From positions 27,200 to 91,199 of the forward strand of contig JH153947.1 in NCBI GenBank assembly GCA_000226015.1: 64,000 nucleotides of DNA, in the 5' to 3' direction. Below are positions 24,401 through 33,027 of this stretch, piece by piece; position 1 is the first letter of the stretch; each line of letters opens with the position of its first letter. The position numbers and the translations under genes are program-made. The notes below the pieces were generated by a model. It worked only from the letters and a program-made list of their open reading frames with translations. It was not told where the DNA came from and did no database searches. This DNA comes from Mnemiopsis leidyi. Taxonomy: Eukaryota; Ctenophora; Tentaculata; Lobata; Bolinopsidae.

Positions 24401-27400
24401 GACCTCCAACACACGAAATACACTACCACTTGCCATCGTTTAATCTAACTAGACCTGCACTAGCTGAAATATGGTTCGTTTGCCTCCAACCGATATAAGG
24501 GTTTAATTTACGTTTGGAACTTGATGTTTTATCTTTAAGACGTATCTTATTTCCATAGTTTGATAGTTTTTAAAAGCTGGTAACGTAGTTTAACCGTTGA
24601 ATTATGTGAATGTAAAACATCGGGTGTGATAACGGTTTTGGTCGAAGACTCCAAGATATTGTTAGACGTTACGTTCATTGAAGAAAGCAGATTTTCATTT
24701 CTATCGTGTACGACGCGATAATTAATGCAGCTAATATTACTCATGACATTCTCATCATTAAAACTTGGCAGTCAAATTCATGCAAGCCAATCAATAATGG
24801 ACTCCAGCTCACGCTCGTTATTTGTCATTCTGAACATGATAATTATTGTTCTACAAGTGATTAAATTCTTGGGGACTTCTCATCTTTTTTGTTCTCAAAT
24901 TTTCCTCTTTCTTCCCAAAAATCAGAAAAAAATGTTCAGTTTACTTTCTGGTTGCATCACCCATTGAATATTTTCATTATGAACAGTATTCATATTTCAT
25001 TGAACACCCTCTCGATTGACCGTAACTGTTACATAACTATTGGTGATTTAATGAATTAGTTTCGTTAAAACAACTTCTATTGAAGGTGCCGCCTAATACT
25101 TTGATAACCTGTCTTTGTTTCCTCATGAAGGTGCCTCCAAACCCGTTAACTTTTTATCTAAAAACTAGACGATTACAATCGAAAAGAGCCGAAAACAGGA
25201 GTGTGGTACCCAATGTAGTGGGTACAAAGTTACGTGTATTTTCAGGAAATGTCGTGTACTCACGTGCCACTATGTCCCTTGTACTGAGTATTATAAGTGT
25301 AGTTCATGTCATGGTCGAGTGAGAGTCTGACCTTGCTTCTGGATGGAGTTTAGCCGATTTGTGTCTTGTCCCTTGTACTGAGTATTATNNNNNNNNNNNN
25401 AGTGAGAGTCTGACCTTGCTTCTGGATGGAGTTTAGCCGCTTTGTGTCTTATCCCTTGTACTGAGTATTATAAGTGTAGTTCATGTCATGGTCGACTGAG
25501 AGTCTGACCTTGCTTCTGGTGGAGTTTAGCCGCTTTGTGTCTGCAGAATGCTTGAGTATTCCTCACCTAGGTGTCAGGTTGAGGTACTTTGATAGTACAA
25601 CTTTTCTTTCTGTCCTTTTTTTAATTGTATTTTCTTTTGCTCGTCAGGTAGATTAAAAGGGAATTAAAAAGAATTAGGTTTTTAATTTGTTCCGTCAAGA
25701 CGTTGATTTGAATATCCTTGAATGCTTTATTGTATTAGTTTTGATTATGATATTGTGTTCCACTGTGACACGACATTTCTGTATTATCCATGTGGCGTAA
25801 TTTTTTTCCCTACCATCGGAGTAACCAGGGTTGAATACCAATATATTTATTTGCAGAACTTACTGTAGAAAATCAACGAAACGTCATTTGTTGTAGATAA
25901 TAAGGTCGTGTAATTAAGCCTAGAGATGGAAAGCAGATATATTTTAAATTAGTCATGATAGGGAAGCCAGAGTAGTTTAATGGGTACCAAACCTGTTTGC
26001 AGTTCTGTTTGCACTGCTTTTCATTTTCCATTAGCTATAGCTGTTCATTTCTCATAAAAAATGTCAGCCGAGACGTCTTTTTTCAGATTTTACTTGAAAT
26101 TATAGGAGACCACAGTGTAATCTAAATAAGTTTACTGCCATTAAGAGACGGTGAAAACCCTCAAGCGATGGCAGGTTAAGCGGCGGCTAAAGAGGCCGAT
26201 TTCAACGATGAAAACTTCTAATTACCTTCCTCTGAAATAAATTTCCTTTGCTGCCGAGCGAGAGAATTTTTTTCACAGAGAGAAAGAGAGAGAGAGAGAG
26301 AGAAAAAGAGTTTGCTTTACATAGTCCGCGCTGTCTGCAGTATCCTTGAAGAGGAACTGCTTATATTTTGGGAGCTTTGTTTTTCTTTGACAGTTTGTCA
26401 CATTGTAAAGCTACAATTGCAACACAGAGCCACATTGTTTGTTGTTACTCTTTATTTGATGCTGTTGTAAGTAACTCTCTCTTTTACTCCTCATGCATAC
26501 TCAGGTTATGTCTAGTGATATAATCCACCATGGCAGAAACGTTTCTATCTTTAACGAGACTTTTACCCCGTACCAGCAACTCCTCCACGACTCAGACGAC
26601 TCCACCAAGTACATCCGGGAACTTGATCTCTTCCTGGCAACACTTCACCTCTTTTGTTTTGTGTTCGGGACTATTGGGAACATCAACGCGTTGAGATACT
26701 TCGCCACTCAACGCAAGGATCTGTCTACCTGCATCTACCTGTGTATCTCCCTGAACGATTCAGTGGTGTCACTCCTGACTCTTCCTGTAGCTGTGTCCTA
26801 CATCGGACACCGTGACCCCATTCTCTTCGACCTGCCGGGTTTCTGCACGTTCTGGGGGAGTATAAACACTGTTGTTCCGCACTTGTCAGTGTTCATGGTG
26901 GCAGTTCTCAGCCTGACACGGACTCACTCCCTCATCTTCCCTCTCAAGAAGTTCCGCAAGAGATCCATCCTGATTGTGATGGGACTTTACTGCATAGTTC
27001 TATCTCTCCAAGCAGGGATACCTCTAGCTCTGAGGATGTCCAAGATGATATACCTGCCTGAAGACACGTATTGTTACAGTGAGGGGTCGGGGGAGGTATG
27101 GAGGAATGTGGACACTATACTTGATGTTATCGAACTAGGGTGTCCCATCATTCCTGTCATCTTCAGCTGTGCTATCTCCTCCATCCATATCTTAAAGTCG
27201 AGGAGTATTTCGAACTGTAGATCCAGCTCCAGGATTAAAGTTAACGCTTCAATCACTATCATTGTCTTTACATTAGTGTATATAATGTTTAACATCCCAG
27301 TGTTTATACAGTTTATTCTCTACTTAGTGACTCTATACAAGTACGAATATCCGGGACCTCTATTTCAGTCTCTCTGGATGTCATCCTACTCTTGGAATGT

Positions 27401-29510
27401 GGTGTTTGTGTTGTGCGTGGCTATTAACGCTACCATCAACCCTTTTATTTACTTTTGTAGAATGCAACACTTCAAAGCGCACGTGCTGGACAAGGCGAAC
27501 AATTTGAGACATTTACTCTTTTCTAAAGACAGCTACTCGCGTGTGAGAGTGAGCGAGGAAAGTAGACAATATCAGGTGTGCGGCAATGGTATTGAGATGA
27601 AGTCTATCATTGAGGGAGAAATTCGGCTGGTTCGCTCCAGGACTCAAGTTTCACTGGCACTGGCTGATGACGTCATTTCTAAACCGACTTCTAATATTTC
27701 GTTGTTATGACATGATTTCGTTTTGATGACTCAAAATGTCTGCCTTGTTGTGTCTCAAAGTACTAAAACAAGTTAAACATGAAAACTTTTTGCGATATGA
27801 TTGTTTTTGTAACGTTCGCTATTCACAGTCACAAAAATATTTATAAAAGACTAAAAATGGTCATTTAAAATGCGCCCTCGTTGTAGAAACATTTAATATC
27901 ACATCTGGTAAGTAGACCTTCTTGCAGGCTGGCCGGTTGGAACCAGAAAGAACCAGCTCTAATGAACAAGTTTCACGTCGGAGATCAGTTACTGAGTGTT
28001 AACGGACAGCCAGTGACTACAGTAGCTGAAGCTAACACCATCATGGAGATGACCCCTAGTGGGGTAGGTCTTGTAGTAAACATTCACAAGTAGAGAAGTA
28101 GTAAACAGCTACCATGAAGTAAACACTCAACTTCAGTGAAATAATTCTTGAAATGAAGCTGAAGTTTGTTCTTAGTATGATGAATTTAACATCAATGTTT
28201 TAATGAAAGCTTGCTGCCGCTTAATTGCAGACATTCGTTAAAATCGAATCGTCTGGTCGCGACGATATAATCATGCATTGCGGCCGTATTGACTCCAGTG
28301 TGACAATATAAAACTTCCTATTGATTTTGTGGCACGCGGACTTTATTAAAATATTTTTAACGAAAAGTTTGAAATCGTCATAAGTAATAAAGCCGCGCAA
28401 ATTTCGCGCGCGCGCCGCGCACATGTGCTTGGGCGCGGCATATATTGCTCGATTACGTGACCAAGACGGTAATCAAGATGGTAATGGGCATATCTTATGC
28501 TAAATGCTTACAGGTCGAATTGTTGCTGAAAAGAATGCCGTTAGCTGCTGAGTACAAAATGCACCGAGAGAAGGAAGCGGAAGATTGGGGCATGCAAATC
28601 AGACAAAACAGAGTAAGTTTTCTCATCACATTAATTGATTGCGTAAAGTTTTTTCTGTAAAGAGGATAAAAATCTATTTCATTTAGCATGTATTCAGGGC
28701 CTTTTATTTTTAAGACTCATTAAAACACTTTCTATACTTGACTATAATTTTATAGAAGTGTATTAGGAACGGTATTCGTGGGGAAGAGTCTTAAATTTTC
28801 AATGATAAAACACCTTATTTCTCAAAATTTATTGGCCCTGCCTTAGTTCTTGGTAGTGAAATACTCTCAAATGGTCCAATGGACACAGATTGACCTCCGA
28901 AAGCAAAGGTAGAAGCATTACATTTAGAGAAACGTGGTTTGAAATTTGAGACACCTCCCCACGAATACCGTTCCTATACTGTGTATACTGTGTGTACTGT
29001 GTAGTTTACACTGCAGTATACACTGTTCTTTAGACTATAGTAACTAAAACTTCGACAATACTCAGCTAGTAGACGTGATACACGGAGGAATAGCTTGGAC
29101 GGCAGGTCTGCAACCCTTCTCAGCAGAGTTTGCAGAGAAAGCCTGCTCTTGGGCGATAACTCAGGTCAACAAGTGCCCTGTAAGCGTCCTCTGTAGATCT
29201 ACCGACGTTATTTGGAGCAAGGTTTACTACTTTAAAGTACTTCTGATAAATTTTGTTGATTTTCTATTTTTGTGTAACTACCATATCTTACAACTTAGTT
29301 TTGTTGTCAAATGTTTTCAAAGAGAAAATGTTCAGCTGTAATATTCGAACCAAGCAGCTTTTATCTTTCAAATCTCTAAACTAACATCTTCAGATAAACA
29401 GTGGAAAGACGGACGCTCTCATTACTCTGCAGCCCTCCGAGTTTGTCAACATTCTCTCTAACTCCCTCCTTGAACATCCGCACTACGAGGACTTTGTCGC
29501 CAGATCTTGA
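12414..29510 (+). CDS. Multi-PDZ scaffold-like protein, eight exons, about 278 aa
   Basis: Exons: 12414-12523, 14191-14341, 14471-14542, 16851-16888, 27928-28063, 28514-28612, 29066-29179, 29394-29510. All borders are GT-AG, phases match and the sum is 279 codons. Residues about 8-87 form a PDZ domain (LPQGERLGLVLAGG, then VQDGSVASLSG, LQIMSVNN and VLNISVK). A charged linker follows (KPGSAKKRTDDKEK). Residues about 124-180 read as the second half of another PDZ (NKFHVGDQLLSVNGQPVTT, then GVELLLKR), but its first strands and carboxylate-binding loop are absent, so an exon may be unseen in the 11-kb intron. A degenerate third unit (WGMQIRQN, VIHGGIAWTAGLQ) leads to the C-terminus. PDZ proteins bind C-terminal tails of membrane proteins. 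The start ATG sits right after an acceptor, so upstream exons are possible. I do not recognise the orthologue. Confidence 0.8.
12618..13532 (-). CDS. Intronless secreted protein, probable beta-sandwich/carbohydrate-binding type, 304 aa
   Basis: A single open frame of 304 codons lies antisense in the first visible PDZ intron. The N-terminus (MNFLILSLIPGISALF) looks like a signal peptide, so the product is probably secreted. The body alternates short strands and glycine turns: TEVTIYYRRSGDDGPAYAGL, HTYYAKFRHDGEAQF, PLPQNQWIGMKFVVYN, KLEVYIDKVSGGD, GGGVVFIRNSMIAKAEYKFL. This recalls concanavalin-like folds, and from memory certain prokaryotic secreted proteins with the same YYARFRHDG and WIGMKYVVYN words. 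There is one obvious Cys near the middle and one at the C-terminus. No catalytic motif is evident. Lack of introns in an intron-rich neighbourhood suggests retroposition or transfer, which I cannot separate. The substrate is unknown. Confidence 0.85.
   Translation of the reverse strand: MNFLILSLIPGISALFPDIPALYAPNPEIPSWNSAHWNSSRPRELTPRDWYDKTDLSQRRGRDPVLSISEGVLTMSGTQPRLYLNPWIKPNKKHWSLKEERERLATRQPLRFYKHTEVTIYYRRSGDDGPAYAGLVIGCRSSPNGHTSSTMFHEHAHTYYAKFRHDGEAQFLKEVTHPHVAVYRMSDLFSGEPLPQNQWIGMKFVVYNLDDSSTKLEVYIDKVSGGDINRISDAQNWKKVGEMIDDGTNFIANTTDGVDGRIAITNGGGVVFIRNSMIAKAEYKFLQVTEIQNPAHQQFVPDKC
14543..16850. other. PDZ intron, no further feature
   Basis: This is AT-rich intron sequence between the 14471-14542 and 16851-16888 exons. 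Open frames here, for example near 16119-16406, have no domain or splice context that I can support. Confidence 0.55.
18403..18890. repeat. 36-bp minisatellite, about 13 copies
   Basis: The unit is close to CTCCTAGACATCCCTACTAC followed by TGCTCTAGGAAGAGCC. Because 36 is a multiple of three, the array is open on both strands and gives a 12-residue repeat (LDIPTTALGRAL on +, MSRRALPRAVVG on -). I treat those frames as by-products. Copies differ by a few bases and some are shortened. It lies in a PDZ intron. Confidence 0.9.
25265..25545. repeat. Tandem repeat of about 95 bp, three copies, with a 12-base gap
   Basis: The word CCCTTGTACTGAGTATTATA starts each of three copies (about 25278, 25370 and 25453), each followed by GAGAGTCTGACCTTGCTTCT and GGAGTTTAGCCG. 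Twelve N at 25389-25400 lie inside the middle copy, so the array may be collapsed in the assembly. Confidence 0.85.
26493..27710 (+). CDS. Orphan class A (rhodopsin-like) GPCR, intronless, 405 aa
   Basis: Seven hydrophobic segments lie at about residues 45-69, 79-103, 119-142, 158-180, 209-233, 251-281 and 295-321. Class A marks are GN in TM1 (GTIGNIN), LND in TM2, a Cys at 118 that can pair with Cys194 in extracellular loop 2, and NPFIY at 316-320 in TM7. The DRY motif at the end of TM3 is replaced by TRT and there is no CWxP in TM6. Such losses occur in invertebrate orphan receptors and may change G-protein coupling. N-terminal Asn16 and Asn21 are N-glycosylation sequons. The gene lies on the same strand inside the largest PDZ intron. 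The ligand cannot be inferred. Met6 is an alternative start. Confidence 0.93.
   Translation: MHTQVMSSDIIHHGRNVSIFNETFTPYQQLLHDSDDSTKYIRELDLFLATLHLFCFVFGTIGNINALRYFATQRKDLSTCIYLCISLNDSVVSLLTLPVAVSYIGHRDPILFDLPGFCTFWGSINTVVPHLSVFMVAVLSLTRTHSLIFPLKKFRKRSILIVMGLYCIVLSLQAGIPLALRMSKMIYLPEDTYCYSEGSGEVWRNVDTILDVIELGCPIIPVIFSCAISSIHILKSRSISNCRSSSRIKVNASITIIVFTLVYIMFNIPVFIQFILYLVTLYKYEYPGPLFQSLWMSSYSWNVVFVLCVAINATINPFIYFCRMQHFKAHVLDKANNLRHLLFSKDSYSRVRVSEESRQYQVCGNGIEMKSIIEGEIRLVRSRTQVSLALADDVISKPTSNISLL
28766..28974. mobile_element. 209-bp MITE with TA target sites (Tc1/mariner-like)
   Basis: The ends are inverted repeats GGAACGGTATTCGTGGGGA at 28766 and its complement ending at 28974, flanked by TA on both sides (28764-28765 and 28975-28976). 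The interior has no coding capacity. It sits in the PDZ intron after the 28514-28612 exon. Confidence 0.85.
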
Positions 29511-29806
29511 GGCGTCACTTCACAACCATTCTGGTTGAAATTTTAAGGTTGAACTTAACGTTTAGATTCACATGTTGGAAGTTGAATCGATCAGAACGGT
29601 CCATTTCAGAGTATGATCGGAAACTTGGTGTAAACAAGAATTGAGAATTTAGTTACTAACTTTGAATTCAAGTTTTATGGAATTGTATACAGTGTATATA
29701 CCCCTTTTTGATAATTAAAGCTATACGGGCATATTTTCTCATTTTCTCAATCAATTAATAATAATTAATCAGAATTTAGGAAATGCAAATTGATTTTGAA
29801 ACCTAA

Positions 29807-30366
29807 TTAATCGATTTTTAAAAATATTGCTGTCTCCCCAAAACATGTGAAAGTTGTAAATATCATCTCCTCTCCCTGCTCAAAAGCAAATTGGTTTAAA
29901 AATCCTCGTCTCTTTCTCTCCAAAGCAGCTGAACAATCTACCTCGGTTCCTCCTTCAGGAAACTTGACAGTTACAAACTCAGATCGGCTGATAAATAGTC
30001 TCTCGTAGAAGTTGTACTTCTTACAACTTGTGCAGCTACAATGAAGTTCGGATAGTCCGCAGTGTCCTGACCGTGAGCAGCACCTTGGAGAAAATTGTTA
30101 GTTAGAATTGTCTGCGATCACTTTTAGGTCTACCATATCAGATTACTGTATTTTTTACAAGCATGATATAAAATCTGGATAACTTACTGCACAGGTAGTT
30201 CAGGACTTGTCTTACATCCTGTGATTTGATCTCGTCCATTCTCGTCTATTACCGAGAACTGCGATCCACATCTGCCTGGTTTGGTCGGGTGATAGTACAC
30301 TTGATCTTCCGATGTTGCCACCGTGAGCAGGAGTAAAAGGAGGATGTGATCCGACATAACTATCAA
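29807..30366 (-). CDS. Secreted hevein-like cysteine protein A1, two exons, 151 aa
   Basis: Exons 30366-30188 and 30083-29807 join in phase 2 right before the Cys pair. The first 16-19 residues (MIVMSDHILLLLLLTV) form a signal peptide. Cysteines at 33, 51, 61, 62, 68, 75, 77 and 80 fit C-G-x-C-x-CCSRSGHCGLSELHCSC, the core layout of hevein-type chitin-binding motifs (CCSxxGxCG). A C-terminal part of about 65 residues has two more Cys (110, 140) and GFLNQF; all four cluster members share this part and I do not recognise it. In hevein domains the Ser and aromatic residues after CC contact N-acetylglucosamine, but here Trp is replaced by His, so binding is uncertain. It ends about 300 bp from the convergent PDZ gene. 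Confidence 0.8.
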
Positions 30367-30723
30367 GTAGAATAATTGTCAAAACGCTTCGAATTTTATG
30401 TGTAGAACAACTTCAAGATTTTTTTGAGCTAAGTATGATTTAGCCAATCCGCCCCCAAATATTTCATGTGTTCAATTTATTGATTGCTTCAATTTATTGC
30501 CTCGACACAATTATACAATTTGGGATTAGAAAGAATTTCATCGTAAACACTATGCTATTTATAATTTGGTTTCAACGTGGACGTCAGAATACTTGGGGAG
30601 GAGTCGGAATTTTTTCCCATCTTGACCATCATGTGACAACGAGTGACAAAAGCCAGACAAATTTGGAGAATCCCTGTCACTTGATAGAAACAATTTCCGG
30701 ATCCTCTCCACGAATTTTTACGT

Positions 30724-31356
30724 CTATTCCAGATTAGAAGAAAAACTATATATCTCGACAGACAAACAAGAAACTTCAGTAATCCATGGCTGATCTCCAT
30801 CTTCCCTATAAACTGAGAATTTAAACCCAGAAACAAAGCTTCCTCCTTGGGTATTTTGTTTGGGTAATGCACCAGTGATAAGTGGACAGTTGGCTTCCTT
30901 CAAATTTGGCTCAATTGCTATATCTTCCAATGTCATACGACTCCTTTTTCTTTCAAACCTGCAATATTGAAGAATAGGGATGGCTTGTAAACAACGTCAT
31001 TAATCAAAACTAATAAAAATCAGCAAATTAAGATAAAAATCGCAAATGAATATTTTACCCACTCCTGTTGACCTACCCGATGTACTTGATACACGTATGA
31101 CAACTACAGTGTTGCTCAGATATTCCACAGTACATATGCTTGGAGCAGCACGAGAACCCAATGGCCGGTCTAGGTCGACAGTGTCCTTTAACTTTTCTCC
31201 CACCGAACTCTACCTTCCCTTTTTCCCACATCGGTTTGTCGTGTTAAAGTCTGGACCATGCCAGAGATGAGGATTGGAAAATTGGACCTTTTGGGTTTGG
31301 TTGGCGTTAAGTTGTAGGAAGACGCCAACTGTTATCATTATTAGTGATCTCGCCAT
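30724..31356 (-). CDS. Secreted hevein-like cysteine gene B2, frames do not connect cleanly
   Basis: Three blocks resemble B1. The first, from 31356, gives a signal peptide (MARSLIMITVGVFLQLNANQ) and NRCGKKG. The second, down to 31077, gives HCRPRPAIGFSCCSKHMYCG, then ISEQHCSCHTCIKYI. The third, 30958-30724, gives the C-terminal domain (EANCPLITG, FVSGFKFSVY, WITEVSCLS). Blocks two and three join through a normal phase-2 intron. Blocks one and two are adjacent without the intron present in B1, and they are not in the same reading frame. The gene is therefore either decayed or affected by an assembly error. Confidence 0.6.
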
Positions 31357-32028
31357 CTGCGACAGTGGTCGATATTTTGAAATTGTCCGATATTTGCGAC
31401 AAAAATACAAACAAAGTAATACTTCACTCTAAAGAGAGCCATTTTAAGTGTTTTTTTAATTCACTGCCACCATTTTTGCCTCCGCAACAACAAGATAATG
31501 AAACATCGAGACTGGTTTATCTACCTTTTTAAGTTTTACCAAGTTCTCAAAGTAAGAAACGTATAGTTGTAAATGCGAAAATGTGCTGGTATAAAAAATA
31601 CAATATACAGAATTGTACAAACGCAAGGCAATAATCGGCATAAGTCCCTAGTTACTTTATTTGAGTATGAATTAAGTCAACTCGTGCAAAACCACGCCAC
31701 AGTTCTAAATCTGGACGTGAGTAGAAAAAAATTCCCAACGTGAAAACATATCTAACTCTGCAGAATTGTAATCATTTAAATGTGTTAAGGATTTTTAAGG
31801 ATTTCTCAATATTCCAACCTTAAATGCTCATAAGTCCAAGTCATACCCAGTTGGTTCTATACATAGATGATAGTCGTCTTTGGACGAACGTCACATTGAT
31901 ATTTTTAGCTTCAATTTTTCATTTGATCAAAAAGCTGCAAAATAATAAACACTGTTTCATTTCAATAAACGACCCTGACAATTTTTTGGCAACAAATCAG
32001 AAATAAATCATCATTCAGAAATACTTTC

Positions 32029-32897
32029 TCAAAGATCAATGTCAATCACCATATTTTGTCCAAAACAGGTGTATTCTTTTATTCTCAAAGTTTCGTCACC
32101 GTCAACAGTAAAATTAATGGAATTCAAAAATCCTTGGCTGTCATCTCCCATCTCCAAAGCCTCTGCACAACTAGCAGCCTCCCCACCGTTTAAATACTGA
32201 AAAGTAACGAGCTCGGATCTACTGGAGAATGTATTCTTGGCGGTGAAGGAGAAGTATTTAGGGCAGGAAGAACAACAGTGGTTAACGGAGGCACCGCACC
32301 AACCAAACTTTGAACAGCACCTGAAACAGTGATCATTTTCGTTTCGATTTTGTGAGGTTACTTTTTTTTCTGTGTCATGACGTAAGATTTAATCTAAAAA
32401 GATTGCTTATTCTTTAAGTGTTGAGCAGAGCTAATCTAAATGACTGAAATCCTACCTATCTTTGTAGGCTTACAACCTACCGTCATCGCTTCGCGCGCGT
32501 CACACCTGCTCCTCGAGCGAAGCGTAATGAGATTTAGCGTAATAAGATTTAGCTACTTAGTTACTACTAGATGACTGAAATCCTACCTATAAGTATAAGA
32601 TTTAGCTACTTAGTTACTACTAAATGACTGAAATCCTACCTATAAGTATAAGATTTAGCTACTTAGTTACCACTACCTGAAAGGTTGGGGATGATTCACA
32701 CGACACGCGGAGGGATGAGACACTCCATTTTCGTCCTGTACAGGAAAGCGGTGACCACATCGGTTAGGTTTGGTGGGGTGGTAGTGATGACTTTCCGGTA
32801 CTGCGAACTGTACCACACAGAGAATTAGGAGAGCTAACAACATTGCTTGAGTGGGTGATTTGTTAAGTTCAGTCTTAAGAAAAGTGTACGATACCAA
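32029..32897 (-). CDS. Secreted hevein-like cysteine protein A2, two exons, up to 170 aa
   Basis: Exons 32897-32677 and 32320-32029 join in phase 2 just before the Cys pair, as in A1. The likelier start is Met19 (near 32843), because MLLALLILCVVQFAVPES is a typical signal peptide while the preceding 18 residues are polar. The mature part begins HHYHPTKPNRCG and goes on with CCSKFGWCGASVNHCC, which keeps the Trp of true hevein motifs, followed by the shared C-terminal domain (GFLNSINF, YTCFGQ). The intron holds 2-3 copies of a ~60-bp repeat that starts at the donor site, next to a GC-rich MITE-like hairpin near 32465-32525. Confidence 0.8.
32440..32680. repeat. ~60-bp tandem repeat in the A2 intron, abutting the donor site
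   Basis: The string ATAAGATTTAGCTACTTAGT, then TACTACTA and ATGACTGAAATCCTACCTAT, is repeated two to three times up to the exon 1 donor at 32677. A GC-rich palindrome-like insert (CGCTTCGCGCGCG and CGAGCGAAGCG) at about 32480-32525 splits the array. Confidence 0.8.
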
Positions 32898-33027
32898 AAA
32901 TTGAGTTTCAACTTCAAGAATTAAATTCCAGTCAAAAGAGAATAGACGCTGAAAGTGGTCAATGAAGAAATAATGTTAAACATTTAGGTAAAAAATTGAA
33001 TGACGATCATTGCATTTAATTCCATTG

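Larger units (their letters stand above)
16889..26492. other. Long PDZ intron upstream of the nested GPCR
   Basis: Nearly 10 kb with no exon that I can prove. It contains the 36-bp minisatellite at 18403-18890, a ~95-bp tandem repeat with a gap at 25265-25545, and a GA-rich run at 26277-26310 just ahead of the GPCR. The exon that would complete the second PDZ domain (phase 2 on both sides) should be sought here. Confidence 0.5.

Noticed and set aside
31185-31210. A very short (about 22 bp) intron in B2 joining its first two blocks
   Set aside because: Far shorter than any spliceable intron here, and the phases would still not match.
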